A DNA stretch of 64,000 nt from Paenibacillus xerothermodurans (GCF_002220865.2 NZ_NHRJ02000004.1:1-64000); one strand, 5' to 3'; shown: positions 25,892-35,561, numbered from the stretch's first letter. Made by a program: numbers and translations. The notes: a model not told the origin generated them from the sequence alone.

Positions 25892-26986
25892 TTAATAAGA
25901 GGAGCCTGGATCATACATTTTCTCTGCATTCTCCCGGTTAATCACCGGATTTGTAATATAATGAAGGGAAGGAATTTTTTCCCCTTGAACCACATTTATG
26001 GCTATTTTTACAGCATCGGCTCCCTGTACCCTCGGATCATTACTAACTGTTACAACTAAACCGGATTTGGGATCTGAGATTTTCCGAATAGCTTCCTTTG
26101 TACCGTCGATGGATCCGATTATCGTTTTATCGCTAAGGCCCGTGTTGTTCAGCGCTGTGAAAATACCCGGCAGCATGACATCACTCATGCAGAAAACGAC
26201 TTGTAAATCCGGGTGGGATGTTGCGATGTCCTGCATTTCAGGGAGAGCCTTATCAGGTACCCAGTTGCCAAAACGTTCTGCAACTAACTCCAAATTAGAT
26301 TTTCCATATTTTTCTAACATAAAGTCTGTCCAACCTGAAATCATTCCGTTCCGGCGATATTGAGAAACCAATTCTTTCGGATATCCACTAATCATGGCCG
26401 CTTTTATCACTCTATCTCCAAATTTTTCTGAAGCAGCCTTTGCCAATTCCCAACCCGCTTTATAACCGGTGTCTCTCGGATCGTCAGAAACAAAGGATAC
26501 AGGGTTAGCCTTCGCGTCGAGGTTACTGTTCACGGCAACTAATGGGATATTTTTTTGTGCTAATTTATTAGTTGCAGGGATAATACCTGATGGATCTTGA
26601 GGGTTCATAATCACCGCATCGACACCTTGTGCGATTAAATCTTCCACACCAGACACTTGTTTTGCCACATCTCCCTGGGCATCCAAAACAATCAGTTCCA
26701 CATCATGTTTTTTTGCTTCCGCTTCGGCTCCTCGAATCAGGTTCGTATACCAGTCGCTGCCGGCCACTCTCCTTTGTGAGAAACCGATTACGATTTTCTC
26801 GCCATTTTTCTTTCTTGCAGGCTCAACTTTTTCGGTGGTTTCTTGTGCAGATTCTTTGAAGGATCCTTGTTGCTGGCGCGCAGTAATAGTAGATTCATGC
26901 ATAGGGACGCAGCCCGCCAGTAATACGGTGACACACGATACAAGCAGAGCAGCGGTTTTCCTTACAGCACATTTTTTAGCTTTGAT
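25892..26986 (-). CDS. Ribose-type ABC transporter substrate-binding lipoprotein, apparent ATC start
   Basis: Read from ATG 26902 the product lacks a signal, but the frame is open further and encodes a full lipoprotein signal KTAALLVSCVTVLLAGC ahead of MHESTITARQ. No ATG/GTG/TTG lies between the upstream stop and the signal; the only codon at the right distance from GGGGTGAGG is ATC at 26986-26984, giving 364 residues. The body is a periplasmic-binding-protein type I (sugar, RbsB-like) domain: KIVIGFSQRRVAGSDWYTNL, GVDAVIMNPQDPSG, IIGSIDGTKEAI. An ATC start is rare; a point mutation or error of ATG is equally possible. Confidence 0.85.
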   Translation of the reverse strand: MKAKKCAVRKTAALLVSCVTVLLAGCVPMHESTITARQQQGSFKESAQETTEKVEPARKKNGEKIVIGFSQRRVAGSDWYTNLIRGAEAEAKKHDVELIVLDAQGDVAKQVSGVEDLIAQGVDAVIMNPQDPSGIIPATNKLAQKNIPLVAVNSNLDAKANPVSFVSDDPRDTGYKAGWELAKAASEKFGDRVIKAAMISGYPKELVSQYRRNGMISGWTDFMLEKYGKSNLELVAERFGNWVPDKALPEMQDIATSHPDLQVVFCMSDVMLPGIFTALNNTGLSDKTIIGSIDGTKEAIRKISDPKSGLVVTVSNDPRVQGADAVKIAINVVQGEKIPSLHYITNPVINRENAEKMYDPGSSY

Positions 26987-27054
26987 AGGTCCTCACCCCG
27001 CAATTTAGCAATAATAATAATTTAGTCCAACTGTGTGCTTATACAATGAGTAGA

Positions 27055-28050
27055 CTAAGCTTTTTTCCGTGCAGCCATTGTTGTTAAAAGAACCGCTACT
27101 AAGATAATCAAACCTTGGATGACCATTTGAGGGTAAGATGCAACCCCTGTGAGATTCAAAATATTACGGATGATACCGATTAAAAAAGCTCCCAGAACGG
27201 CATTTAAAGCAAAACCCTTGCCACCCATTAATGCAGCCCCGCCTACTACGACCGCAGCGATAGCATCAAGTTCATAACCTTGCCCATATAACGCACTGCC
27301 AGTACTTAATCTTGCAGTTGTCATCAATCCGCCAAGCCCGGCTAACGCACCACTGATTGCATAGGCGATGACAATATCGCGGTTGATCGGTGCTCCAGCT
27401 AACCTTGCAGCCTCTGCATTCCCCCCGATGGCATAAAGTCTTCTGCCAAATGTGGTCATCCTCAATATGAAAATGAATATACCAAGGCTTAAGAAAAGAA
27501 TAATGATCGGAGTATAAATTCCCCCAACGATGGTCTTACCTGCAAGAATCGCCAGGAACGTTTGGTTTTCGATCGTAACCAATGATCCTACTTGGAAAAT
27601 ATAGGCTAATCCTCTATAGATCGTTAAAGTTGCGAGTGTCACAACAAAGGGGGTTATTTTACCATAAGTCACTGCAAGCCCGTTTCCTAACCCCGCCATT
27701 GCCATCAGCACCATAACTAAAATGATGGTCAGGATAGGATCGAATCCCGTTCCTAAAAGCGATGCGGATAACACACTGGCTAGAGCTGCTATGGAACCCA
27801 CTGAAAGATCTATCCCGCCTGTGATTACAACCATCAATTGCCCCAATGCTAAAATTGAAATCACTGAGTTTTGGAGAAGAATGTTACTGAAATTATCAAA
27901 CGTTAGGAATTTATCCGATAAGAATGAGCAGAAAACAATAAGTAAACATAGAAAAATGAATAAATAGTTCTTTGTAAGCACTTTCAAAAACATAAACTTT
28001 GAATTGATGGTTGGTGCACCTAATGTTTCATGATTTACTTTCAAACCCAT
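27055..28050 (-). CDS. Ribose-type ABC transporter permease
   Basis: 331 residues, eight to ten helices. GGIDLSVGSIAALASVLSA and GNAEAARLAGAPINR are the conserved cytoplasmic loop contacts of RbsC/XylH-type permeases, and GGAALMGGKGFALNAVLGA is the late signature. It forms the membrane channel with the ATPase encoded just upstream (seven bases between them). Substrate cannot be read from sequence. Confidence 0.93.
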   Translation of the reverse strand: MGLKVNHETLGAPTINSKFMFLKVLTKNYLFIFLCLLIVFCSFLSDKFLTFDNFSNILLQNSVISILALGQLMVVITGGIDLSVGSIAALASVLSASLLGTGFDPILTIILVMVLMAMAGLGNGLAVTYGKITPFVVTLATLTIYRGLAYIFQVGSLVTIENQTFLAILAGKTIVGGIYTPIIILFLSLGIFIFILRMTTFGRRLYAIGGNAEAARLAGAPINRDIVIAYAISGALAGLGGLMTTARLSTGSALYGQGYELDAIAAVVVGGAALMGGKGFALNAVLGAFLIGIIRNILNLTGVASYPQMVIQGLIILVAVLLTTMAARKKA

Positions 28051-28057
28051 TCACCCC

Positions 28058-29542
28058 TTATAGCATATATTGGATTACATTTTCCTCAGAGCATTCCTCA
28101 TGTGGAATCTCTTTCACGATTCTCCCTCTTGCCATTACTAACACTCGGTCACACATCAAAACTTCGGGAAGTTCAGAGGATATAACGATTGCAGAACCAC
28201 CCTCCTTAACAAATTGATTGATGAGGTTATAAATTTCGGCTTTTGCTCCTACATCAATTCCTCGTGTCGGCTCATCAAAAATGAGTATTTTTACATTCTT
28301 ATATAACCAACGGGCTATGATGAGTTTTTGCTGGTTTCCTCCGCTAAGCGTTCTCGTTTCTTGCGATAAACCGCTTACACGAACTTGAAGCTTTTTCACC
28401 AAAGTCTCCCCGTCTTCTTGCTCTTTCTTTTTGTTGACGATTCCGAATTTTGAAAATTCATCTAAGCCAGAGATCGTCATGTTTTCCAACGCAGACATTC
28501 CGAGAATCAATCCCTGGTGTTTACGATCTTCTGGTAATAAGGCGATACCTTGTTTAATTGCATCTCGGGGAGACTTCACAGTCAATGATTTGCCAAACAA
28601 TTTTATCTCTGCGGTACATGGATCTGCTCCAAAAATTGCTCTTACTAATTCTGTCCTGCCGCTGCCCACTAGCCCAGCTATTCCCAGAACTTCACCCTCA
28701 TGCAAATCGAAATTAACGTTCTGCAGCAAGTCCGGTGTTTGTAAACCGGCTACCGATAATACCTTCACTTCCTTCTTAGCCACAGCGCCTAAGCGCATGC
28801 TTGAAACTTCACGGCCAACCATCAATTTAATTAGTTGATCGCGAGTTAGATCCTTTGTATCTATTGTTGCTACATTTTGTCCATCCTTTAGAACTGTAAC
28901 GCGGTCTGAGATTCTAAAAACTTCCGGTAACCGGTGTGATATGTAAACAATGCCGAGACCTTCATTTTTAATTTTGATTACCAACTCTATTAATCGCTCT
29001 ACATCTTGCGGGGCTAAGGGAGCGGTCGGTTCGTCAAGGATGACAATTTTTGCCTTTCTATGAAGTGCTTTGGCTATTTCCACTATTTGTTGTTTGGCGA
29101 TTCCCATCGTACCTACCGCTTGATCGACATCTATATCGAAGCCCATTTCTTTTAAAACATGCACTGCCTCATTCTTCATCCTTGTCCAATCAACTATGCC
29201 CGGCAACAACTGGGGATAATCACCTATAAAAATATTTTCAGCTACTGTTAGTTCAGGAACTAAACTCAATTCCTGGTGGATAATTGCGATACCTAGTCTT
29301 TGAGCGACATCTGGTTTCTTAATGTGAACAGCCTTACTTTCAAATAAAATTTCACCCTCATCTGGATGATATATACCAGATAAAATCTTCATCATTGTAG
29401 ATTTACCCGCACCATTTTCCCCGCAAAGGGCATGAATTTCTCCTGCGCGAATGGAAAAATCGACATGACTGAGCGCTTTCACACCCGGAAAGTTTTTTCC
29501 AATCCCTCGCATTTCCAATAGAAGCTTATGATCATGACTCAT
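28058..29542 (-). CDS. Ribose-type ABC transporter ATP-binding protein (two ATPase domains)
   Basis: 494 residues from ATG 29542 (GGGGGGAGTAAA upstream). First domain: CGENGAGKSTMMKILSG (Walker A), GMAKQQIVEIAKAL-type signature (MGIAKQQIVEIAK), IVILDEPTAPL (Walker B). Second domain: degenerate Walker A (AGLVGSGRTELVR), LSGGNQQKLIIARWL, and ILIFDEPTRGIDVGAK. This is the RbsA/XylG arrangement. Translated with the permease and regulated by the LacI gene whose stop lies 36 bases upstream. Confidence 0.94.
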   Translation of the reverse strand: MSHDHKLLLEMRGIGKNFPGVKALSHVDFSIRAGEIHALCGENGAGKSTMMKILSGIYHPDEGEILFESKAVHIKKPDVAQRLGIAIIHQELSLVPELTVAENIFIGDYPQLLPGIVDWTRMKNEAVHVLKEMGFDIDVDQAVGTMGIAKQQIVEIAKALHRKAKIVILDEPTAPLAPQDVERLIELVIKIKNEGLGIVYISHRLPEVFRISDRVTVLKDGQNVATIDTKDLTRDQLIKLMVGREVSSMRLGAVAKKEVKVLSVAGLQTPDLLQNVNFDLHEGEVLGIAGLVGSGRTELVRAIFGADPCTAEIKLFGKSLTVKSPRDAIKQGIALLPEDRKHQGLILGMSALENMTISGLDEFSKFGIVNKKKEQEDGETLVKKLQVRVSGLSQETRTLSGGNQQKLIIARWLYKNVKILIFDEPTRGIDVGAKAEIYNLINQFVKEGGSAIVISSELPEVLMCDRVLVMARGRIVKEIPHEECSEENVIQYML

Positions 29543-29577
29543 TTTACTCCCCCCGTCTACTGCTTTAAGGATGCCTA

Positions 29578-30582
29578 TCAAGATAGCGATTTAGTTGAAT
29601 TGCGCTCCTTTAAAATAGGATATATGGTTGTGAGTCTTTCAAAGGGTTGATCACCTTTAATCATTCTCACTAACGTATTAGCAATAGTCTGTCCCATTTC
29701 AAAGAGGGGTAATGACATTGTCGTTAATGCTGGATTCATAAACTGCGAGATAACAGATCCATCAAATCCAATTACGGAGATATCGTCGGGCACTTTTAAA
29801 TTTAAATCTGTACACGCTTGAATGACATATGCAGCTGCTAAATCGTTATACGCTGTTATTGCAGTAACCTTTTTCTTTACCAGCTGCTCAGTTAATTTAT
29901 GGACTCCTTTGTTGTCAACTTCCACGTGCATAATTAAGTCATCTTCAACTGGAATTCCAAATTCCACCAAAGCTTTTTTATAGCCGTCCAGCCTTTGTAT
30001 ATTACTGTAAGCACGCGAGGGACCTAAAATGATTCCAATTTTGGAATGTCCTTTTTCAATTAAGTATTTGGTCGCGGTATAACCTCCATAGAGGGAATCC
30101 ACAACGACACAAGCAGCACCGTCTGCGTCCAGGTCACGATTCAACAAGACAACAGGTGAAACTCTAGGTATTAATTTTCTCAGGTTTGCCTCATCCAGCC
30201 TAGGGCTGCATAATATCATGCCATCTACATTGTAGTTTTGAGCTAGCTGAATAAAAGAATTTTCAAGTGCAATTTCTTCTTCACTGGTCATAAGAAACAC
30301 ATGTAACTTATTAGCTCTAAGTGTCCTTTCAATTCCACGGACAATTTCTGCAAAGAACGAATTTGAAATATCAGGTAATAACACGGCGATCATATTCGTT
30401 TTTCTGGTGACCATACTTCTCGCTTGAAGACTAGGCTGAAATTCATGTTTCTCAATGATACGTAACACTTGTTTACGGGTGGCTTCGTTCACCTCCGGCT
30501 TATTATTGAGAACCCTGGAAATCGTTTGGCGAGATACACCAGCCATTCTTGCAATATCGTTAATTGTTAGTTTTTTCTCCAT
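29578..30582 (-). CDS. LacI-family transcriptional regulator of the ABC cluster
   Basis: 334 residues from ATG 30582 (AAGGATATGAGATCT upstream). Helix-turn-helix: LTINDIARMAGVSRQTISRV then LNNK. The effector domain (IAVLLPDISNSFFAEIVRGI ... VIGFDGS) is of the sugar-binding type. It heads the leftward operon LacI-ATPase-permease-binding protein-aldehyde DH-alcohol DH and diverges from the M24 gene. Operator-like sites lie at its start and in the intergenic region, so it likely controls both directions and itself. Confidence 0.93.
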   Translation of the reverse strand: MEKKLTINDIARMAGVSRQTISRVLNNKPEVNEATRKQVLRIIEKHEFQPSLQARSMVTRKTNMIAVLLPDISNSFFAEIVRGIERTLRANKLHVFLMTSEEEIALENSFIQLAQNYNVDGMILCSPRLDEANLRKLIPRVSPVVLLNRDLDADGAACVVVDSLYGGYTATKYLIEKGHSKIGIILGPSRAYSNIQRLDGYKKALVEFGIPVEDDLIMHVEVDNKGVHKLTEQLVKKKVTAITAYNDLAAAYVIQACTDLNLKVPDDISVIGFDGSVISQFMNPALTTMSLPLFEMGQTIANTLVRMIKGDQPFERLTTIYPILKERNSTKSLS

Positions 30583-30600
30583 AGATCTCATATCCTTCTT

Positions 30601-30944
30601 GTGAACGTTCTCATTTAGCATTAAATTAACATTACGTTACCACACAGTCTAATCAGAGTTTATTTCATTATGTTTTCGCCCACTGTGAACGTTCTCATAG
30701 GGCTCACAATTAAATTAACATCCAGTTTGCTCCAATGTCAATACAATTTTTTTAAATATTTTCCTTTTTAAAAATTTTCTTGAAACCCTTGACTAACCCC
30801 AGTGTTATCCAATATCGTGTAATTGTGAACGGTAACAGTAATCGCTGTCAGGATACGTTCAAATTACTACTACCGAAAAAAGGAGGAGTCACTCTCGACT
30901 AATCTCTAATCCGAATGTTTACAAACAATTGTGAACGGTAACAA
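30601..30944. promoter_or_regulatory. Four LacI-type operator sites and divergent promoters
   Basis: GTGAACGTTCTCAT occurs at 30601-30614 and 30685-30698, and GTGAACGGTAACA at 30825-30837 and 30931-30943. The last is within the imperfect palindrome ATTGTGAACGGTAACAAT. The first lies just upstream of the lacI start; the others precede the M24 gene. A TTGACT at 30789-30794 is a candidate -35 for rightward transcription, with the third site just downstream, where a bound repressor would block RNA polymerase. Confidence 0.75.
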
Positions 30945-30985
30945 TACGCTTTCAAAGGAAAATAAAATGAACGGAGGAATTGAGA

Positions 30986-32158
30986 ATGTCAGTGGAAGTA
31001 GCAGCAACCGAGTTTGAACGTAGATTAGCCCGTACGAGGGAGAAAATGAAGGAAGCAGGTATTGATGTTCTATTCGTATACAGTGATGAGTATCATCCGG
31101 GATATTCATATTATTATACGAATTTCCGCACAATTAACTGTATTGAAGAATCTGCACATGCCCTTTTCATACCATTAGAAGGTGAAATCCAGGCATTCTT
31201 AGGAAATTTAAACCGCTTTGCAGCAAAGCGTTTCTCCTGGATAAAAAATGTTAACAGCATTTACGAGATGGAAACGCTTTTACCAAAATATGTTAGCCAG
31301 CTCTCTTATGACGTCAAAGCGGTTGGTGTAGTTGGCGAAGAATTATTCCCGATCTCTTTATATCGTGTTATGGAGAAAGCGTTTATGAAACACGGCATTA
31401 ATATTATAGATGCGGGTCATATTGTGGTACAGGAAAGACTATATAAAAGCGAAGCTGAATTAGATTTAATCCGAGCAGCAGGTAAATTAGCAGATGACAG
31501 TATACTGGCTGCACTGGAACAACTGCAAATCGGAAAGACAGAAATTGAATTATCAGCCATTGGTGAGTATGTAACGCGTTCCCGTGGCGGCGAAATTGGA
31601 TCCGCTTACTTAGTAGTTTCCGGGCCAGATCATACCAATCTGCCGACATGGAGACCCATGGAGCGTAAAATTGAACGAGGAGATTATGTGTGGTTCGACT
31701 TTAACCCTATGGTTGAAGGCTACTGTTCTGATACCGGAATTGCAGTTGCCATGGAAGGCGCCACGGAAGAACAGATCCGTATTATGGACTTTGCATATGA
31801 GACAAATCAACGCATGGTAGAATTTATCAAACCAGGTGTCACGGGTAAACAATTGTTCCAGGAAACGCTTCATATTTGTGAAAATGCCGGTCTGGCCCAC
31901 TATTTCCTTCCATACACAAAAGGAATGAGAGCTATTGGTCATGGTGTTGGCTTGGAAGTAGTAGAAGCACCTGATTTAGGACCGAATAGTGATTTTGTCT
32001 TTGAACCGAATATGGTTTTTGGAATTAAATTTGATCTTCATGGGTTCCCTTTTGGTGGTGTCCGTGTAGAACCAACAGTAATCATCAGTGAGAATGGTGC
32101 GGAGCCGGTAAATGATTTACGGGGACTTCGAAACAAATTTGAAACCAACTTTAAATAA
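30986..32158 (+). CDS. M24-fold (pita-bread) protein, likely not a standard aminopeptidase
   Basis: 390 residues from ATG 30986 (GGAGGAATTGAGA). N-terminal creatinase-like domain, then the M24 core. Metal aspartates are in VWFDFNP and YCSDTGI, the His in IGHGVGLEVV, the last Glu in GVRVEPTV. Two usual residues differ: the LPHG His is replaced in NLPTWRP, and the TIEPG Glu appears as Lys in VFGIKFD. With one ligand missing the dimetal site of Xaa-Pro peptidases is probably not intact; related folds include creatinase and other C-N or C-S cleaving enzymes. Its LacI-controlled location opposite the sugar-type transporter suggests it acts on the imported compound. Substrate unknown. Confidence 0.85.
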   Translation: MSVEVAATEFERRLARTREKMKEAGIDVLFVYSDEYHPGYSYYYTNFRTINCIEESAHALFIPLEGEIQAFLGNLNRFAAKRFSWIKNVNSIYEMETLLPKYVSQLSYDVKAVGVVGEELFPISLYRVMEKAFMKHGINIIDAGHIVVQERLYKSEAELDLIRAAGKLADDSILAALEQLQIGKTEIELSAIGEYVTRSRGGEIGSAYLVVSGPDHTNLPTWRPMERKIERGDYVWFDFNPMVEGYCSDTGIAVAMEGATEEQIRIMDFAYETNQRMVEFIKPGVTGKQLFQETLHICENAGLAHYFLPYTKGMRAIGHGVGLEVVEAPDLGPNSDFVFEPNMVFGIKFDLHGFPFGGVRVEPTVIISENGAEPVNDLRGLRNKFETNFK

Positions 32159-32216
32159 AACGGTGAATTACATACACAGTAATTGCGTTTACTTGGAGCT
32201 TTTGGTTTAATTTTTC

Positions 32217-32238
32217 ATCTAACGCTTAGGACCAGTGA
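32217..32238. repeat. Imperfect direct repeat, left copy
   Basis: ATCTAACGCTTAGGACCAGT-GA matches ATCTAACGCTTCGGACCAGC-GA at 37711-37732 in 20 of 22 bases, same orientation. The copies bracket the damaged beta-oxidation block. Confidence 0.6.
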
Positions 32239-32315
32239 CGTGGGTGGTCTATCTCTGGCGTGCTCCACTACCGTGAACAAAGGGCTGCAAGCGTAGTTGT
32301 CAATTGAGCATGAGC

Positions 32316-32349
32316 AGACAGCAGTAAGCCGTGGGCTTGATGCTGTCTG
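32316..32349 (+). terminator. Terminator downstream of the M24 gene
   Basis: AGACAGCA..AAGCC-GTG-GGCTT..TGCTGTCT followed by GTTTTATCGTTTT; 158 bases past the stop of the M24 gene. Confidence 0.65.
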
Positions 32350-32505
32350 TTTTATCGTTTTACGTATACCGTGCAGGGCAAATAGCTGCGAGACTCCATT
32401 TATTCTGGCCCTGAACAGGCTACAAGCGGTTTCCAGTGAGAACAACTGCACCTCGTTGTTATTTCTGCCAAACTAATTGAACAGCAGGACACGCTTCGGA
32501 CGGCC

Positions 32506-33137
32506 TTAATACTGCATGAGAAGTGATCCCCAACCCAGACCTCCGCCGAAGGCGGCCATCGCGATAATATCTCCTCGTTTAATCTTTCCGCTTCGAATCG
32601 AGTGATCCATGGCCAGCGGTATAGTTGCCGCGGAATTGTTACCGAAATATCGGATCGTACTGACCATCTTCTCACTAGGCACATCCAGCGTTCTGCCGAC
32701 GGCGTCGATAACGCGCTGGTTCGCCTGATGCGGAATAACCCAATCTACTTGGTCCAGCGTATAGCCGCATCTTAACAGTGTCTGCTGGATACTTTCGCTC
32801 ATTCGACTGACCGCTAATTTAAAAATCTTATTTCCTTGCATAACAATTTTATATTTAGTTTCCTCGTTGTGGGGCGATGGATATTTGCTCCCGCCTCCCG
32901 GAACGATAGCCGCGTCGAAATAGTGGCCGTCGGAGTGGATGGCTGAGCCTATGACTCCAAGCGTATTGGCGGTATCATCAGCTGACAGTACGAAGGCGCC
33001 AGCCCCGTCGGAGAAAATAATACAGGTTGAGCGTCCGTGTAATCCGTCCAACGTCTCGACAATCTTTCCAAATCGGCATTTGTCAGAATTTTGTCCGGCA
33101 CGTAGCCACCTGTACCGCTGACTACCGCTCTGCTCAT
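32506..33137 (-). pseudogene. FabH-like beta-ketoacyl-ACP synthase III with large internal deletion
   Basis: The gene starts correctly at ATG 33137 (SRAVVSGTGGYVPDKILTNA then DLERL), then jumps directly to the late segment DYTD (one frame) / RSTCIIFSDGAGAFVLSADD (another). About 120 residues with the nucleophilic Cys are missing. The C-terminal half is intact, with VIPHQANQRVID (His) and YFGNNSAATIPLAMD (Asn). A normal protein has about 325 residues. It was the last gene of the leftward block beginning at 37.7 kb. The combination of in-frame-size loss plus frameshift marks a dead gene. Confidence 0.88.
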
Positions 33138-33163
33138 TGCGCGCCACCTCGTCTGCTAAGGAA

Positions 33164-33947
33164 TTATTCTCCGGTAAAATGAGGAGCCCGTTTTTCACGG
33201 AATGCTTCGAGCGCCTCCAACCGGTCTTTGGTCGGTATAATGACTTCATAGGCTTTGGACTCCAGATCTTGGCCTGTTTGAAGGTCCGCGTTCATGCCCT
33301 TGTCAATCGCATACTTTGCTTGATAGACGGCCAGAGGAGCATTGGCCAGTATTTCATCAGCCAACCGCTTGATCATGGATTTCAGCTGTTCAGCATCCAT
33401 CCGCCACATCATTGACGATCCCCAGCCTCAGCGCCTCCTCAGCGGAAATTTTTCGTGCCGTCAGAATCAGCTCCTTCGCTTTTGACGGTCCGATCAGGCG
33501 AGGCAATCGCTGGGTGCCTCCGGCACCGGGGATAATGCCAAGGCTGACCTCCGTTAATCCCATTGGCGACTCACGAACGGCAAATCGGAAATCGCAAGCG
33601 AGAGCGAGCTCGAACCCGCCCCCCAATGCATAACCGTTAATAGCCGCGATCGTCGGCTGCGGAAGCCTTTCCAGTGCGGAGAATACTTCCCTTATTTTCC
33701 TTACATTCCTTCTAACCTGTTGTTCGCTGAGCGTTCTCCGTTCCTTCAAATCCGCACCCGCGCAGAACGCCCGGCCTTCGGCCCCGATAATTACAGCGCG
33801 AATCTCACGGGGACTCTGCTCTACTCTTTCGATAATTTTACCAAGCTCCGCGAGAGTCTCATAATTGAGCGCATTCAACTCCTGCGGACGATTCAGCCGG
33901 ATATAGCCGGTATGTCCTTGCTGCTGCCAAAGCACCGGTTTACTCAT
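33164..33947 (-). pseudogene. Enoyl-CoA hydratase/isomerase, frameshifted near C-terminus
   Basis: From ATG 33947 (MSKPVLWQQQGHTGYIRLNR) the crotonase core is intact: AFCAGADLKER, NGYALGGGFELALACDFRFA (oxyanion hole) and GLTEVSLGIIPGAGGTQRLP (catalytic Glu). At about 33400 the frame breaks (GIVNDVADGC-stop) and the C-terminal helices continue in another frame: DAEQLKSMIKRLADEILANA then PLAVYQAKYAI to 33164. A one-base change joins them into about 260 residues. It would hydrate enoyl-CoA in beta-oxidation. Confidence 0.88.
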
Positions 33948-34072
33948 CCTGTTCACCTGTCCAAAAAAAGTAATCGGCGATGCCGGCTGATGGTCTGAAA
34001 CGGCCGGCACCGCACAGGTTTTTGAAGTGAAATGTTTATATTAGCAACTGTTTATACAAAGCAGAATGTCGG

Positions 34073-35550
34073 TTAAACGCCAAACAGGTTAAGCGGTTTG
34101 CTTCCTGTGTAGGAAATAACGCTTTTCGTTTCGGTATACAAATTTAACGTTTCCAAGCAAAGCTCACGGCCAAATCCCGACTGCTTGTATCCGCCGAACG
34201 GCGTGCCCGGAAACGCGGATATCGGAGAATTGACCATCACGATTCCGGCCCGGATGCCCGAGGCCACTCGATGGGCGCGGCCGTGATCTTTCGTCCACAC
34301 TGCTGATCCGAGACCATAAATCGTATCGTTGGCAAGCTTAATGCCTTCCTTTTCGTCCTTAAATTTGATTACAACGACTACGGGGCCGAATACCTCCTCC
34401 TGGGCAATCCTCATGTCGTTCGTCACATTGGCAAGGATGGTCGGCATATACCAGTGACCTTTCCCATACTCCGCCCCTTCCGGCCGGCGTCCGCCGTACA
34501 GCACTTCAGCCCCTTCTTCCACCACAAGCTTCACATAGTCGTCGATCACTTTTTCATGGCCTGCGGATATGACCGCACCCACGTGGATTCCATCGGCGAA
34601 CGGGTCACCTACTCGCAATTTCTTCGCTTTCTCTACAAATCTTTCCATGAAGTGATCATAGATGCTTTCTTGGACAAAAAGGCGGGAGCGTGCTTCACAC
34701 GACTGGCCGGTGTTGTAGAAAATACCGTGCAGCGACCCATCCACAGCGCCATCTAGGTCACAATCGTCAAAAATCAGGCTCGGTGATTTGCCTCCGAGCT
34801 CCAGCGTCACCCGCTTCAAGGTAGCCGACGCTTTCGCCATAATGTCCTTGCCGGTCTCCGTTTCCCCGGTGAACGCGATTTTATCGATTCCCGGATGTTC
34901 GGTCATATACGGGCCGATTTCCGAGCCGCTTCCGGTAATGACATTCAGCACGCCTTCGGGGACGCCCGCCTCGTGACAAACCTCCGCCAACACGTAGGCC
35001 GTAATCGGCGTGTAACTCGCCGGTTTTAACACGACGCTGCACCCGACGGCGAGAGCCGGCGCCACTTTCCAAGCCGCCATCATGAACGGATAATTCCACG
35101 GTATGATCTGGCCGCATACACCGACCGGTTCTTTGACCGTATAGTTAAAGAATCCGTTCGGAACCTGGTTCACACTGCCGGTTTGTGTGACGGCCGCAGC
35201 TGCATAAAATTCAAAATCCTCGATCGCCTGCGTGATCTGGCCTTTGGCCGCATCCAATGTTTTGCCGGTGTTCAATACTTCCAGGCGTACCAAATCGTCA
35301 AAGCGCCCACGGAGCAGTGCCGCTACTTTATTAAGAACGCGGGCGCGTCTCGCTCCCGTGAACTTTGCCCATTTGCCGTTTTCGAACGCATTTCGAGCCG
35401 CAGCAACGGCTTTGTCTACATCCTCTTTTGCGGCTCTCGCGACTGTAGCCAATACCTCTCCCGTAGCCGGATTATGAGTTTCGAACGTTTCCCCGTTCGA
35501 GCTGTCTTCCCATTTCCGTTAATGAATAATTGATAATTAGTTCTAAGCAT
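34073..35550 (-). pseudogene. Aldehyde dehydrogenase with frameshifted N-terminus
   Basis: The frame 35452-34073 has all catalytic parts: IIPWNYPFMMAAWKVAPALA, FTGETETGKDIM, LELGGKSPSLIF (Glu) and NTGQSCEARSRLF (Cys). Its natural N-terminus starts at ATG 35550 in another frame: MLRTNYQLFING, after which one missing A in GGAAATGG shifts the frame. Restoring it gives N-G-K-W-E-D-S-S-N-G-E-T-F and flows into the main frame, about 490 residues. An internal start could still give a nearly complete enzyme. Betaine-aldehyde/fatty-aldehyde-type dehydrogenase. Confidence 0.85.
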
Positions 35551-35561
35551 GGGACACCTCC

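Larger units (their letters stand above)
32159..32505. other. Intergenic stretch with repeat and terminator
   Basis: Holds one copy of the 22-bp flank repeat (32217-32238) and a rightward terminator (32316-32349). The minus-strand frames here have no ribosome site and an incoherent composition. Confidence 0.5.
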
